The notes beneath the pieces were generated by a model that was not told the origin of the DNA, made no database searches, and worked only from the letters and a program-made list of their open reading frames with translations. From Przewalskia tangutica (Eukaryota; Streptophyta; Magnoliopsida; Solanales; Solanaceae), in contig CM056731.1 of the NCBI GenBank assembly GCA_029844215.1, positions 83,968,992-84,032,991 on the forward strand: a DNA stretch of 64,000 nt, read 5' to 3'. Both the position numbers and the translations under genes were made by a program. How positions within the stretch are numbered: the stretch's first letter is position 1; each line of letters starts with the position of its first letter. Shown here one piece after another: positions 35,601-46,079 of the stretch.

Positions 35601-35829
35601 CCTGATGGGAGGTGCAGTGTCGCCCTCCGTTGGTCAAAATGTTTCGTCTCTCGGAAAAATCCATAAAATTATAAATGACATAGCGGAATTTTCCCAACAA
35701 AAGTCAGGAAACGTTTCGTCGAAAAACGACTCTAATCGGGTGTTGTGTACAAATTTGAAACTTGCCTAACTTAAGGCTCAAATTTTCTACGTCGTCCTCA
35801 CGCATACTACGAAAAATACGGGTATAACA
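32625..35829 (-). repeat. 3' LTR of element A, 3205 bp
   Basis: TGTCACGACCCG to GGTATAACA on the plus strand. Pairs with 38134-41495. AT-rich parts (for example 33600-34440) match almost base for base. Differences are mostly 1-4 base losses at C/G-rich sites, plus a shorter 33 bp array. Confidence 0.93.
33286..33561. repeat. 33 bp tandem array in A 3' LTR, 9 units
   Basis: Each unit contains CATTC(C)(C)GGATGAACCGGT and AAGTGAAATA. Units vary from about 29 to 33 bp through small losses at the CCCGG and CCGG positions. The partner LTR has 13 units. Confidence 0.92.
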
Positions 35830-36936
35830 TTCTCCTCGCCAGAAACATTCGTCGAATGTTCCTTCTCAAGCGGATAACGCTAAAGTTCTTCTAATAAGTT
35901 GCAACGCCACTGGCCACGAAACAACATATGCACGCAAATACTTATATCCAAGTCCACGAAAACACCTCTAACATCACAAACTTTTGTCACTTTGCGCGAG
36001 GTTCTAGTGTCACTCGGCGACCCAACAAATGATGCGGATCGCATGCGATTCACGAGGTCTAAAATATACATCCTTGCACCTTCTCCCTTTACAAGAAATG
36101 ATCGTATCTATGCTCGCAATACATGCGTCTCTACCCTTACTCGTCGTACTCTTCTCGAACTCTTGAACTCTTTTAGCATCGTACCACACTTTAGTTTCGA
36201 AACTTGGAGTCACTACCTCCCAACTTGGTCATCCTATTAGCCTCGATCTTCCTTAAGGCTATTCCGGCCTTCACGATCTACTTACGGTCGAGCGTATCCA
36301 CGAACTCATACGAGGTCATCAAAACTTGGGCCTAGCACCACAGGGACCCTACCACTGGCGGGACCACGAGTGACCCACCTCATTTGGGCGACGGGTTGAC
36401 ACGCAACACGCCTCAACCCGACCTCGTCACGCCAACTCTCTTGTTCCTCGATCCGGAACAACCTTGCTAAATCACATCAATATTTTCTAGGCATAAAATG
36501 CACTCGACAAGGATCACTCGCAGAATCTTGTACTCAAGCGGCGCTTACATCTAAGGTCTCAGCGTAATATTCTAAGGTTCATCATTTTCTCACCCCAGTG
36601 CTTACCCTTTTTCCCTGACGGGTTCCTAAATCACATTTTAGCACAAAGCTATCCGAACATAACACTTAACACATTAACATAACATCAAAACATACAAGCC
36701 TCTAGATGGTTAAGGATATACTGAAGCTACCGCTCACTCTAATCATAAGTACGCCTGCAGGCATGCTGTAGAAAGCGATGAACACGCCATCGATCCAGTG
36801 GCGCGCCAGCTGCCGGTACCTCTCTATAAGCCTGATCTCGTCACATGGCCACGGCGGCGCGAGTGAAACAAGCACCGATAAAACGACATTCCGGGATGAT
36901 GTTTGCCACATCGTGCACCGAGGACATGAATCCCGG
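35830..36936 (-). other. Element A region between gag and 3' LTR
   Basis: About 1.1 kb where pol would be expected. The 130 bases next to the LTR (CAGAAACATTCGTCGAATG) match the 3' end of element B (about 45950). I recognise no domain in the rest; several short open stretches lack motifs. It is a deletion remnant or element-specific non-coding sequence. Confidence 0.5.
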
Positions 36937-37932
36937 CTAGCACTCACGTATACATGAACGAAGCCTGGAGCTCGACCAGCTCCGAATACCTGAACGTCCG
37001 AAGGCGGGGACCACTCTGTCTTGGTGGAGGTACATAACTAGGCTACTTGCGAGGCGGTCCGCCTCGAAAGTTACCAAAGGACCTGCTTTACGGCCTCTCT
37101 GCTGATCTCGGTCATTCCGTCGACCTCTCCGTGCCTCGCATCCTAGTGCATGAGCTTGCATGCGGGCAATGTCCATGCCGGTGAAGAGCTACACCGTACA
37201 AGCCTCGCTAAGTCGTCGGCCCGGTGGCGTAGCGGTGTACTCGTCCTCATATCCGCTACTCTGAGGAACATACCGAGCTAATGAGTCGAACTCCACATTG
37301 TACTCTCTAACCGTCCGCGTCGCCTCAACGTCAAAAATCTGCCGGCGAGCCCTCTCATGCGTGGAGGCAAGAAATGTGCAAGAAATGCCTCGAGAACTTC
37401 GTCCCAAGCTGCTGGAAGTGCATGCTCTTCCGGGACAGCTCGCGAATCAAACGATCAGCTGCGGTATCACGCGGTGATGCGAACCAATACCACCGACTCG
37501 CCTGCGAGGCTCGATCACTCTCATGATCCGTAGTTGTCGGATAAACTCACGGTCGTCCTCGGCTCGATCCATAGAACACCGGAGGCTACAACTCGGGAAG
37601 TCACGTAGCCTCAGCTATGCGCTCGGGGTGTACTACGGGTGCTCTTTGGGTGGCTGCTGCGTCGGCCCTATCTCATATCGGCCACGACCACGGCGATGGC
37701 CCCATCTCCTTGTACCCCGTCTCATCGGCTCGGTGTGGGGTGGAGGCTCAGTCTTGTAGTCTCAGCAGCCATGCTGCGGCTCTCTAAACTTCTTTGGTCT
37801 TTGGCGGCGTCGCGAAACCCGCCGTCGGAATCTTGTCTCAGTCTTGGCGGGCTGCGCCTCGTACTCCTCAGTATCTCACTAATGACTCCTCGATCGCCTT
37901 GCCCATCGGGCTGGGTTGCCTTACGCGGGCAT
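36937..37932 (-). pseudogene. gag: Tekay-like gag gene of element A, broken
   Basis: The start codon lies at 37932-37930 by alignment with element B (50583). A two-base loss just after it disrupts the frame at once. The gag core is clearest at 37407-37189, with ASTHERARRQIFDVE and VREYNVEFDSLARYVPQ, a standard chromovirus gag motif in which Gag packs the RNA into particles. A downstream block, MDIARMQAHALGCEARRGR (37176-37120), matches MDITRMQLMHRDVRS in element B. I do not see an intact CCHC knuckle. Many indels separate the fragments and most sit in C/G-rich words, so the true state of the gene is unclear. No pol follows. Confidence 0.75.
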
Positions 37933-38118
37933 AAGCGGTAAAGGAAAGGAATACGTCGGAGGGTCCAATTTATCACACTCTAAGGCACGATCTCGGAATG
38001 AGAAGGATGGGAACGATCCTAAATGTCCTGCGACCTCACGATTATAGATGTGGTGCACAACACACGATAATCAAGACTCTACTAGACACGATGCGTAGAC
38101 ACTTTCCGAGGACTAATC

Positions 38119-38129
38119 GCTCGATACCA
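38119..38129 (-). other. Primer-binding site of element A (tRNA-iMet type)
   Basis: The minus strand just after the 5' LTR reads TGGTATCGAGC. The standard initiator-Met site is TGGTATCAGAGC, so one A of CAG appears lost. Chromoviruses normally prime with this tRNA. Confidence 0.75.
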
Positions 38130-38771
38130 CTTTTGTCACGACCGAACGGGCGTGGTCGTGCCTACCGGGCACCCTAGTGATACAACATCGAGAAAATCGT
38201 GAAATAAAAACATGAACATGAATTAAGAGAAAAGATAAATAAACAGTCAACCAAGCGGTTGCCTTCATCATATATACATAAAAATACGACAGTTATCCTT
38301 TTTACAAACCACGCCTACGATTACTCTGGACCTCTAAGATTTTTACAGCCTATGGCGGGACGGGCCCCGCCATACTACCACGAATGTATAAGAATCTATG
38401 GACTCGAGTAACATACCAAAAGATAAGCCTCAGAAGAGCAGCTTCCAACACGCTGAAATGTGATCCTATAAGCGGGGATCGATCGATGTACCTTTTACTG
38501 CGGCATGAACGCGGCCCAAGGAGGTCGATCTGAGTACAGTATGTGAAAGCGTAAAATCAGTAAATGAAATCATAATAGTCTATAAAGCGGGAGACATATA
38601 TGATAACCAAACTACGATTCACAACATAAGAGCGATCATGTCAAGTCGTGACTCACGCCACAAAGTCATCCTCATGCCCGTGGAACTCCTTCGCCACCGT
38701 GATCTAGGTACAAATCATGTGATACGATAATGTGTCTCGGCCCATCTTATGGACCCAATATAGAAAAGGGT

Positions 38772-39209
38772 GGAATACATTCCGGATGAACCGGTCCTCA
38801 GTGAAATACATTCCGGATGAACCGGTCGCCAAGTGAAATACATTCCGGATGAACCGGTCCTCAAGTGAAATACATTCCGGATGAACGGTCCTCAAGTGAA
38901 ATACATTCCCGGATGAACCGGTCCTCAAGTGAAATACATTCCCGGATGAACCGGTAGTCGAGTGAAATACATTCCCGGATGAACCGGTAATCAAGTGATA
39001 TACATTCCCGGATGACCCGGTAGTCAAGTGATATACAAATACATTCCCGGATGAACCGGTCCTCAAGTGAAATACATTCCCGGATGAACCGGTCCTCAAG
39101 TGAAATACATTCCCGGATGAACCGGTAGTCGAGTGAAATACATTCCCGGATGACCCGGTAGTCAAGTGATATACATTCCCGGATGAACCGGTAGTCGAGT
39201 AGAACACAG
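38772..39209. repeat. 33 bp tandem array in A 5' LTR, 13 units
   Basis: Units of CATTCCCGGATGAACCGGT joined by CCTCAAGTGAAATA or variants. As 33 is a multiple of three, the minus strand stays open and gives an 11-residue periodic peptide; no protein function is implied. The last four or five units repeat the order of end-variants seen in the preceding block. Confidence 0.93.
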
Positions 39210-41084
39210 TACTTACACAACAAGGCTATCACACGTAACATGGTCAAGTTTCATAACAACAAGTGTAAGCAAGTTACACACGACTCAAGGTACTTTCATT
39301 TTATATCAAAGTCCGGATTTTTAACCTTAAAGTACTACGTCCGTTAAATTCCTTTTAAGATCCATTTCTTTTACAAAGGTCACCCGATACCTGTAGTATA
39401 AAATTTGAGTGACTAACATTGTTAAGTAAACCAAAATGCTTTCCTTTGTAAAAATCAAGTAACAACCTTATTTTCCAAACGTTCAAGTTTGCCTAATTTC
39501 GAATGCCCAAGTTTCTCATTTTAGAAAAAGGTTTCGTAGCTCATAGTTTTAGTCCTTTAAAACATAATTCTCCTTTAAACGTTTTGAGAAACATATGTCT
39601 TATATGTGAGTAGGTTATTCTTGTTTATAATCAATCCTATAGCGACCACGATCTAGGAAATGTAATATCATTTTGTCTCATCTTAGCTTCTATGCGGATG
39701 GAGGTTTCTCTTGGTTTTAATAATACTTCATTAGTCAATACATTTTCCTTTTATTAACGCTGCGATGGTTTGTCGATACATTACGATTTCAAATCAAGTA
39801 AAACATTCTTAAGCGTTATACCTAACTTCCGTAAAGCTAGTATAACTCTTAAGCTTTCAAAACCAAGTACTATTCATTCTTTCAAAGCGATTCATAAATC
39901 TTTTGAAATACTTCAAGTTCTTTATTAACACATATCAAGCGGTTATTATTCAAATCGATTACCTTTTAGAAACCACAAAGTATTTGCTTATCCACATAAA
40001 GTTTATAACCGACTTCCCATAAAGCTTTTATAACACTTTATGTTTTAAACCAATCAAATACATTTAGCACGTATACGTCTACCGCACTACATAGTTCACA
40101 CGTATCATGCTAGAAGAGATAGGAAGAGGTTCACATACCTCGCGACGATTGTCGACTAATAGCAAAACGCTCAAGTACCTCAAACCGGCTACTCCTAAGC
40201 CAAGTGGATCACTCCACGTAGTACTACCACCTATAGAGGCCACTGGCGCCTATTAATACCTTTAGATCCCGACGTAGAATATTCTACGAGAAAATTCGTG
40301 ACACCTCCCCATGGCGTAAATCTCCTCTCTATCGAGGCGGCTACCAAGCCAACCAGGGGGGGGGTTAACACGTCTGACCGGACGTGTACAATTCTACTAC
40401 ATAGCAATGCTACACAAGTCTACTGTAATACAATCCTATGTAATTACAGTTCAGTTCTCTTATTTAAATTCAGGCTTAAGTCGCAAGATATTGCGTAAGT
40501 ATTATCGAGCTTAAGTCAAAAGACATTGCCGCACAATTATAATGTTCAGTTCTATATATAGTATACTTCAACTATATATTCCTACAACATGTAATTTCAA
40601 ATTACAACAGAAGGTCAAGAAATGTTTACCTCGATAAGCCCAAAATTATCCGAGTTTAATGTCGCTCCTGAGCAAGGTTTAGCTCCTACTGAGTGCTCAA
40701 TCCGCTCCAAACAACCCTTAGAAGTTCTAACCAACTTCTCTTAAGTACTTCAAACAACTATGAAGATTTCCTTAGGGTTTCGTTTAGTGGCTAAAGGAAA
40801 GTATAATCGTATTTTCTGGGCTTTTATAAGTGTAACCTTGGGAATACTACAAGGTATTTGGGCCAAGGTATTTGGACCTACCAACAATACGTTGGAGTAT
40901 TTCTATACCACAAAGGGGTATTTATACGAGACAACTAGGCTAGGGGTACCCCACGTGGAAACACCACGAGGAGGGTGGCTCTCGGCGAGGGAAAGGGAGG
41001 GCTAGGACGAGAATTCTCAAGAGGGAGGAGAGGGTTTTCAAGACTTAGGCAATTTGTGGATGAAAGAACTCATCAACTAATGGG

Positions 41085-41095
41085 GTATTTATAGG
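41085..41095 (-). promoter_or_regulatory. TATA box candidate in A 5' LTR
   Basis: The minus strand reads CCTATAAATAC, about 400 bases inside the LTR. It is conserved at about 35441 in the other LTR and at 45533 and 52822 in element B. Confidence 0.6.
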
Positions 41096-41495
41096 TCAAG
41101 CCAAAGCCAACCAATGGCCAAGATCAATCCATGTGTTAGGCAAGTGTAGGGCTAGGATTTACCAAACACAAATATCCTACCTAACCTTGACTTTGTCAAG
41201 GCAACAAAAACGTGCCAACCTTGTTCATTTTCGTCCAAATGGACGTGCAAGTCCACCAATGGGCGGGTGCAGTGTCGCCCTCCGTTGGTCCAAAATGTTC
41301 GTCTCTCGGAAAAATCACAAAAAATTATAAATGACATAGCCGGAATTTTCCCAACAAAAGCTGTGGAAACGTTTCGTCGAAAAACGACTCTAATCGGGTG
41401 TTGTGTACAAATTTCGAAACTTGCCTAACTTAAGGCTCAAATTTTCTACGTACGTCCTCACGTACATACTCTGAAAAAAAATACGGGGTATAACA

Positions 41496-43536
41496 TGGAA
41501 CTTGTTAAGTTGCTAAAATGGAAATTGGCAAGTAAGCCATCAAAATGGTAAAAACGTATCTTATTTGTTGTAAAGCTAATAACAAAGTAACTATAACTTA
41601 TATGAAGATTGGAATATAAGTTGGAGGATTAAAGAAGTAATTCCGGCATTCTAACCGAAAAGTTGGATAAAGTGTGATTATTGAAAGTTGGCCAAGAACA
41701 CCAACTAGTGGACTGTATTTACTTTGGACTGTATTTACTTTGGACTGTATTTACTTTGGACTGTATTTACATTGGACTGTATTTACATTGTTGTTAAGGT
41801 GAAGATTGTTAATCGCGTCCGTTTGGGCGTGTGATCCCCTTCGTTAATTGTTGTTGTTGTTGTTAAGGGGAAGATTGTTAATCGCGTCCGTTTGGGCGTG
41901 TGATCCCCTTCTTTAAATTTCAGAATTGTTGCGCCTTATTTATATGGCATGTTGGTTACGGTTATCGGGCCTTGAAAAAGGTGGAAAAGTACGTAGAAGC
42001 AGGGGAAGTGCTGCCCGATTTTCCGTAGAATTAGAGGGCTTTTAATTGGTATAAGTCTTCAATGGTAAGTAAGGTTTGATAGAAGTACTATGACCATTTT
42101 AGGATTGAAGTACTACGTGTGGCGTGATCTACTTGGCTTAAGGAGTAGCCGACAGAGTTGAAGTACTTGGAGCGTTTTGCTATTTGTCGATAATTGTCGC
42201 GAGGTATGTGAACCTCTTCCTATCTTTTCTAGCATGATTGTTGTGAACTATGTAGTACGGTAGACGTACGTGTGCTAAACGAATTTGGTTGGTTTAAAAC
42301 ATAAAGTGTTATAACGGCTTTATGGGAAGTTTGTTATAACAACTTTATGTAGGTAAAGAAATGGTTTGTGATTTTTAAAAGATAAGAGACTTGACTTATA
42401 AATGACTTGATGTGAAATATTAAGGACTTGGTTTGTGTTAAAAAAGTTGTGAAACCGCATTTATGAGAAATGAGTAATTGGGTTTTAAAAGGAATAAGTT
42501 ATATTGATTTCGGAAATGAGAATAAGTATCGAACAAACCACTGCAGCGTTAATAAAGGAAAATGTATTGACTAATTAATTATTATTAAAACCAGTAGAAA
42601 CCTCTATCTGCATAGAAGCTAAGATAAGACAAAATTGTATTACATTTTCTAGATCATGGCTGCTTTAATAAGTTCATTAATAACAAGTATTGATTTTTCT
42701 TAAATTCCAAAGTAAGGAACTTGTTTTCTAAAAGAAAAGAGACTTGAGGAATTTGAAGTGTTTTGGTTTAAAAGAAAGGCATGGTTTTGTCTTAAGATGG
42801 TTTAAAAAGAAGGTATGAAAATTGTTTTGGTTTACTTAAAAAGATAGTTACTCTATTTTGATACTACGGGTATCGTGTGACTTTTTGTGAAAGAAATGGA
42901 TCTTGTAAAGAGTTAAAGTACGTAGTACCTTGGGGTTAAAATCCGCATTTGTTGTAATAAAATGAAAGTCTATGAGTACGTTGAACTTGCCTATGCTTGT
43001 TGTGATAGCCTTTGTTGTGCAAGTGTTTTGATTACGTACTCGAGTCTCGATGGAGGGCATTATCTGGTTGATTGGACATACTGACACGATGGGTGGCCCA
43101 CGGGTATGCTTCCATTAGAAGTGTTATCTTGTTATTTTCTTTGGACATACTGACACGTTGGGTGGCCCACGAGTATGCTTCCACTATGAGTGCTATATTG
43201 TTATTTCCTTTGGACATACTGACACGATGGGTGGCCCACGGGTATGCTTCCACTAGGAGTGTTATCTTGTTATATCCTTGGACCTACTGACACGTTGGGT
43301 GGCCCACGGGTATGGTTCCATTAGGATTGTTGTTCCATGGACTAGCTCTCCAGCGAGGTTTCTTGGTCGGCCTTGGTATCGGTAGCTAGCCCCGTACTTG
43401 CCGATCGTTCTTGATGCGAGTTGGTTCTAGTAGTTGGCTTCGTACTTGCCGTTCGATTTTGTGGCGAAGTCTCGTGACTTACGGTTGTGATCTGGTGGTT
43501 AGCTTTGGTTACTTGCCCCATCGAATCGTGGCGCGA
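41496..43536 (+). mobile_element. Solo LTR E, part 2
   Basis: Continues LTR E after element A. The sequence is the reverse complement of A LTR sequence; for example the stretch near 42190-42330, with GCGAGGTATGTGAACCTCTT, mirrors 40020-40145. It contains five 16 bp repeats (about 41710-41790), a duplicated block at 41795-41920 sharing GATTGTTAATCGCGTCCG, and four 69 bp repeats (43074-43345). Element B interrupts at 43536. Confidence 0.9.
43074..43345 (+). repeat. 69 bp tandem repeat, four copies
   Basis: GGACATACTGACACG recurs at 43074, 43143, 43212 and, with one change, 43280, each time followed by GGGTGGCCCACGGGTATG. In the A LTR the equivalent zone carries the 33 bp array instead. Confidence 0.93.
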
Positions 43537-45937
43537 TGTCACGACCGTTCGAGGCCGTGGTAGGTGCCTTGCCGGGCACCCAGTAGCCATACATCGAGTA
43601 ACGGCGGAAATATAAACCAAGGCGAAGCAGTTTATAAAATAAGACCACGACTTATGTAAGAAAACGTCGCCTTCGGCATATATAAATAATCAAGTTTTGC
43701 GATTACATCCCAGTGTACAATAGTACTCTGGACCTCTAGGAAGTAGACAACTATGGCGGGACGGGGCCCGCCATACCCGACTGTACAAAACTATCTACAA
43801 TACAGGAGATCATACCCAAAGTAGAGCCTCGGAGAAGATGGAGCTCACGACACCAACGCAAAGATCCTAAGGATGCGGATCTAGCACTGCTTGCCTTTAC
43901 TGCGGCATGACGCGGCCCGAGAAGTCGATCTGGCGGTACCAAGTATGTGAAACTATAAAGAATCGAAATGAAATCAAAGTATTTAAAACCTTTTCACAAA
44001 TACAATCGGTTCAATTGCACATAGTGCCACATCACAAACAACGATAATAGGAAAAGCGTAACAAGTCTATTCTAGGCGCGAATGATCGAAGCAGGCCAAT
44101 CGCCCATAGTATCATTCTGCGTGCCTAGTCACGGACTTTCGCGGCCGCATGGTCACACAGACCGCGTGAGGTATCCTCGCATCGGGGCAGCCAACCCCGG
44201 CATCCGCCTAGGCTCCGCGGCCGCATAGCCTCGAACCGCGTAGTCTCAGCGGACGCGCAGGAATCCCGCGTCAGGCTAAACACCGGAATGATCAATCACG
44301 GAGCATACCGCTGCTCCGCGTAGTCTCACAGAACCGCATAGGCCGTATAGACCCGCGTCGAGGCAAGCCCTCGGTATAACGATCGAGGGTAGGTGATACA
44401 ATAACGATTACAACGGACTTACCGGTTAGCAACGTAAGCCGTGCAAGAATGACCGCTTTACGGCATTTCAAGACACTAACCTGGTAGCATCATAATATGT
44501 CTACTTATCACACAAATCTTACTACATAGAGAAATCAATACAAGGCTTTTATAAACAAATAAATGCAGTTCCTTTTATCTTCTTAAGTTGTTATACATAA
44601 CTTCCCATAAAGCTAGTATAACTCTTAAGCTTTTGTTTTAAAACCAAATATTTATCTTCTGTTAAAAATGATCGATATTCTTTTGAAATGTTTTGATTCT
44701 TTGTTATTGAGGCTTAAGCGTGAGGTATTAGTAAGTATTATTCGAGCTTAAGCGTGAGGCATTACCATAAGTATTATTCAGGCTTAAGTCAAAGACATTG
44801 CCGTAGTTATTATTCGATTAACATATGCGTCTCTGTACTATATATTGTAAAATATCATGCTTTAGGAAGAATCACATACCTACTCTGAAAACCACCGAGT
44901 TGAATATGTCGCGTGAGAGAGTCGACTATAATAGTCACAGACATCTATCAAAGACTACTCTGAAGGTCATTCTAAGCAGAGGGTTCACAACTCTACGGAA
45001 AGTCGGGCAGCACTTCCTACCCGGTGAGCTATATAAGTCTCTTTGAAACGATCTATGTGAGTCTGATTTTGATTATTCTTCTTTTAAACCCTTCTACTTG
45101 TGGTAGCAGTTCAATTCTATTCGTGATATTCTTCTAAGTATTTAATACTTATTCTAATACTACTAGTAAGTATTCTCTAATTCAAAGAGGTTAGGATTAG
45201 TTACCTCGGTAAGCCCAATAGTATCCTAGATAAAGTCGCGCCTGAGCAAGGTTTAGCTCCTAAGTTGTACGCTCCGGTAGATCCAAGAAACCTTAGAAGT
45301 TCTTTACAACTCCTACAAAGGACTAAGGGATTTGGGCTAGGGTATTTCGGGCATTATAACAATACTAGAAGACAACTTTTCTACCAAGGGAGGGGGTAGA
45401 TTTCGGCTAGGCTAGGGGGTAGGCCCTCGCCAACTCACTCGAGGGAGGTGTTGGACGAAGGCTAAGGGAGAGGAGAGGATTTTTAGACTTGGAAGACAAC
45501 TTTGTGGATGAAGAATTCTTCATCGAAAGGGGGGTATTTATAGCTCAAGCCTTGGCCAACCAATGACCAAGATGAAGACAAGTGCAAGGCAAGTGTAGGG
45601 TGAGGATTAACTAAACACAAATATCCTACCAACTCCTTGACTTTGTGCAAGGCACAAAAGCGTGCCCAACCTCTCCATTTTCGTCCAATGGGCGATTCAA
45701 GTCCATCGATGGGAGGTGCCAAGTGTCGCCCTCCGTTGGTCCAAAATGTTTCGTCTCTCGGAAAAATCCGCAAAAAATAGTAATGGCATAGCGGAATTTT
45801 CCTACGAAAGTGGAAAGCGTTTAGTCGGAAAAGCGATTCTTTAAGCGAGTTGTGCACAATTTGAACATGGCCTAATCTTTAAGGCTAGACTTTTATGCGT
45901 ATTCCACTTACGTACATACTGCAAATACGGTATAACA
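43537..45937 (-). repeat. 3' LTR of element B, 2401 bp
   Basis: TGTCACGACC to GGTATAACA. Pairs with 50788-53235. It shares both termini and the TATA region with A but lacks the 33 bp array. It has instead a GC-rich stretch at 44130-44370 with repeated CCGCGTAG / CCGCATAG words. Confidence 0.93.
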
Positions 45938-46079
45938 TTCTCCCACTTAGAAACATTCGTCGAATGTTCCTTCTGAGCGATTAACGATAAGATTCTTCAA
46001 CTTAAGCGATTGCAAAAGCCACGCGTACGGAAACAACACTTAGGCATAAATGATAATGAAAATTTTACAAGTAGGAAAG

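Larger units (their letters stand above)
32625..41495 (-). mobile_element. Element A: Tekay/Del-like LTR retrotransposon, gag-only
   Basis: Two LTRs (32625-35829 and 38134-41495) flank a 2.3 kb internal region. The 5 bp TSD TGGAA is perfect (32620-32624 and 41496-41500). The primer-binding site by the right LTR and the gag on the minus strand set the orientation. Only gag is recognisable; no reverse transcriptase or integrase is seen. It was inserted antisense into LTR E, which belongs to the same LTR family. Confidence 0.92.
38134..41495 (-). repeat. 5' LTR of element A, 3362 bp
   Basis: TGTCACGACCG to GGGTATAACA on the plus strand. Pairs with 32625-35829. The size difference of 157 bp is mostly the longer 33 bp array. 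Confidence 0.93.

Noticed and set aside
38704..39247. Open frames encoding an 11-residue repeat (GNVFHLRTGSS-like)
   Set aside because: Read from the 33 bp array inside the A LTR; the partner LTR has the array disrupted by small losses. By-product of the repeat.
44100..44400. Regular spaced GC-rich repeats, considered as a CRISPR-like array
   Set aside because: The repeats are short, irregular and inside a plant retrotransposon LTR; no cas genes or constant repeat-spacer pattern exist.
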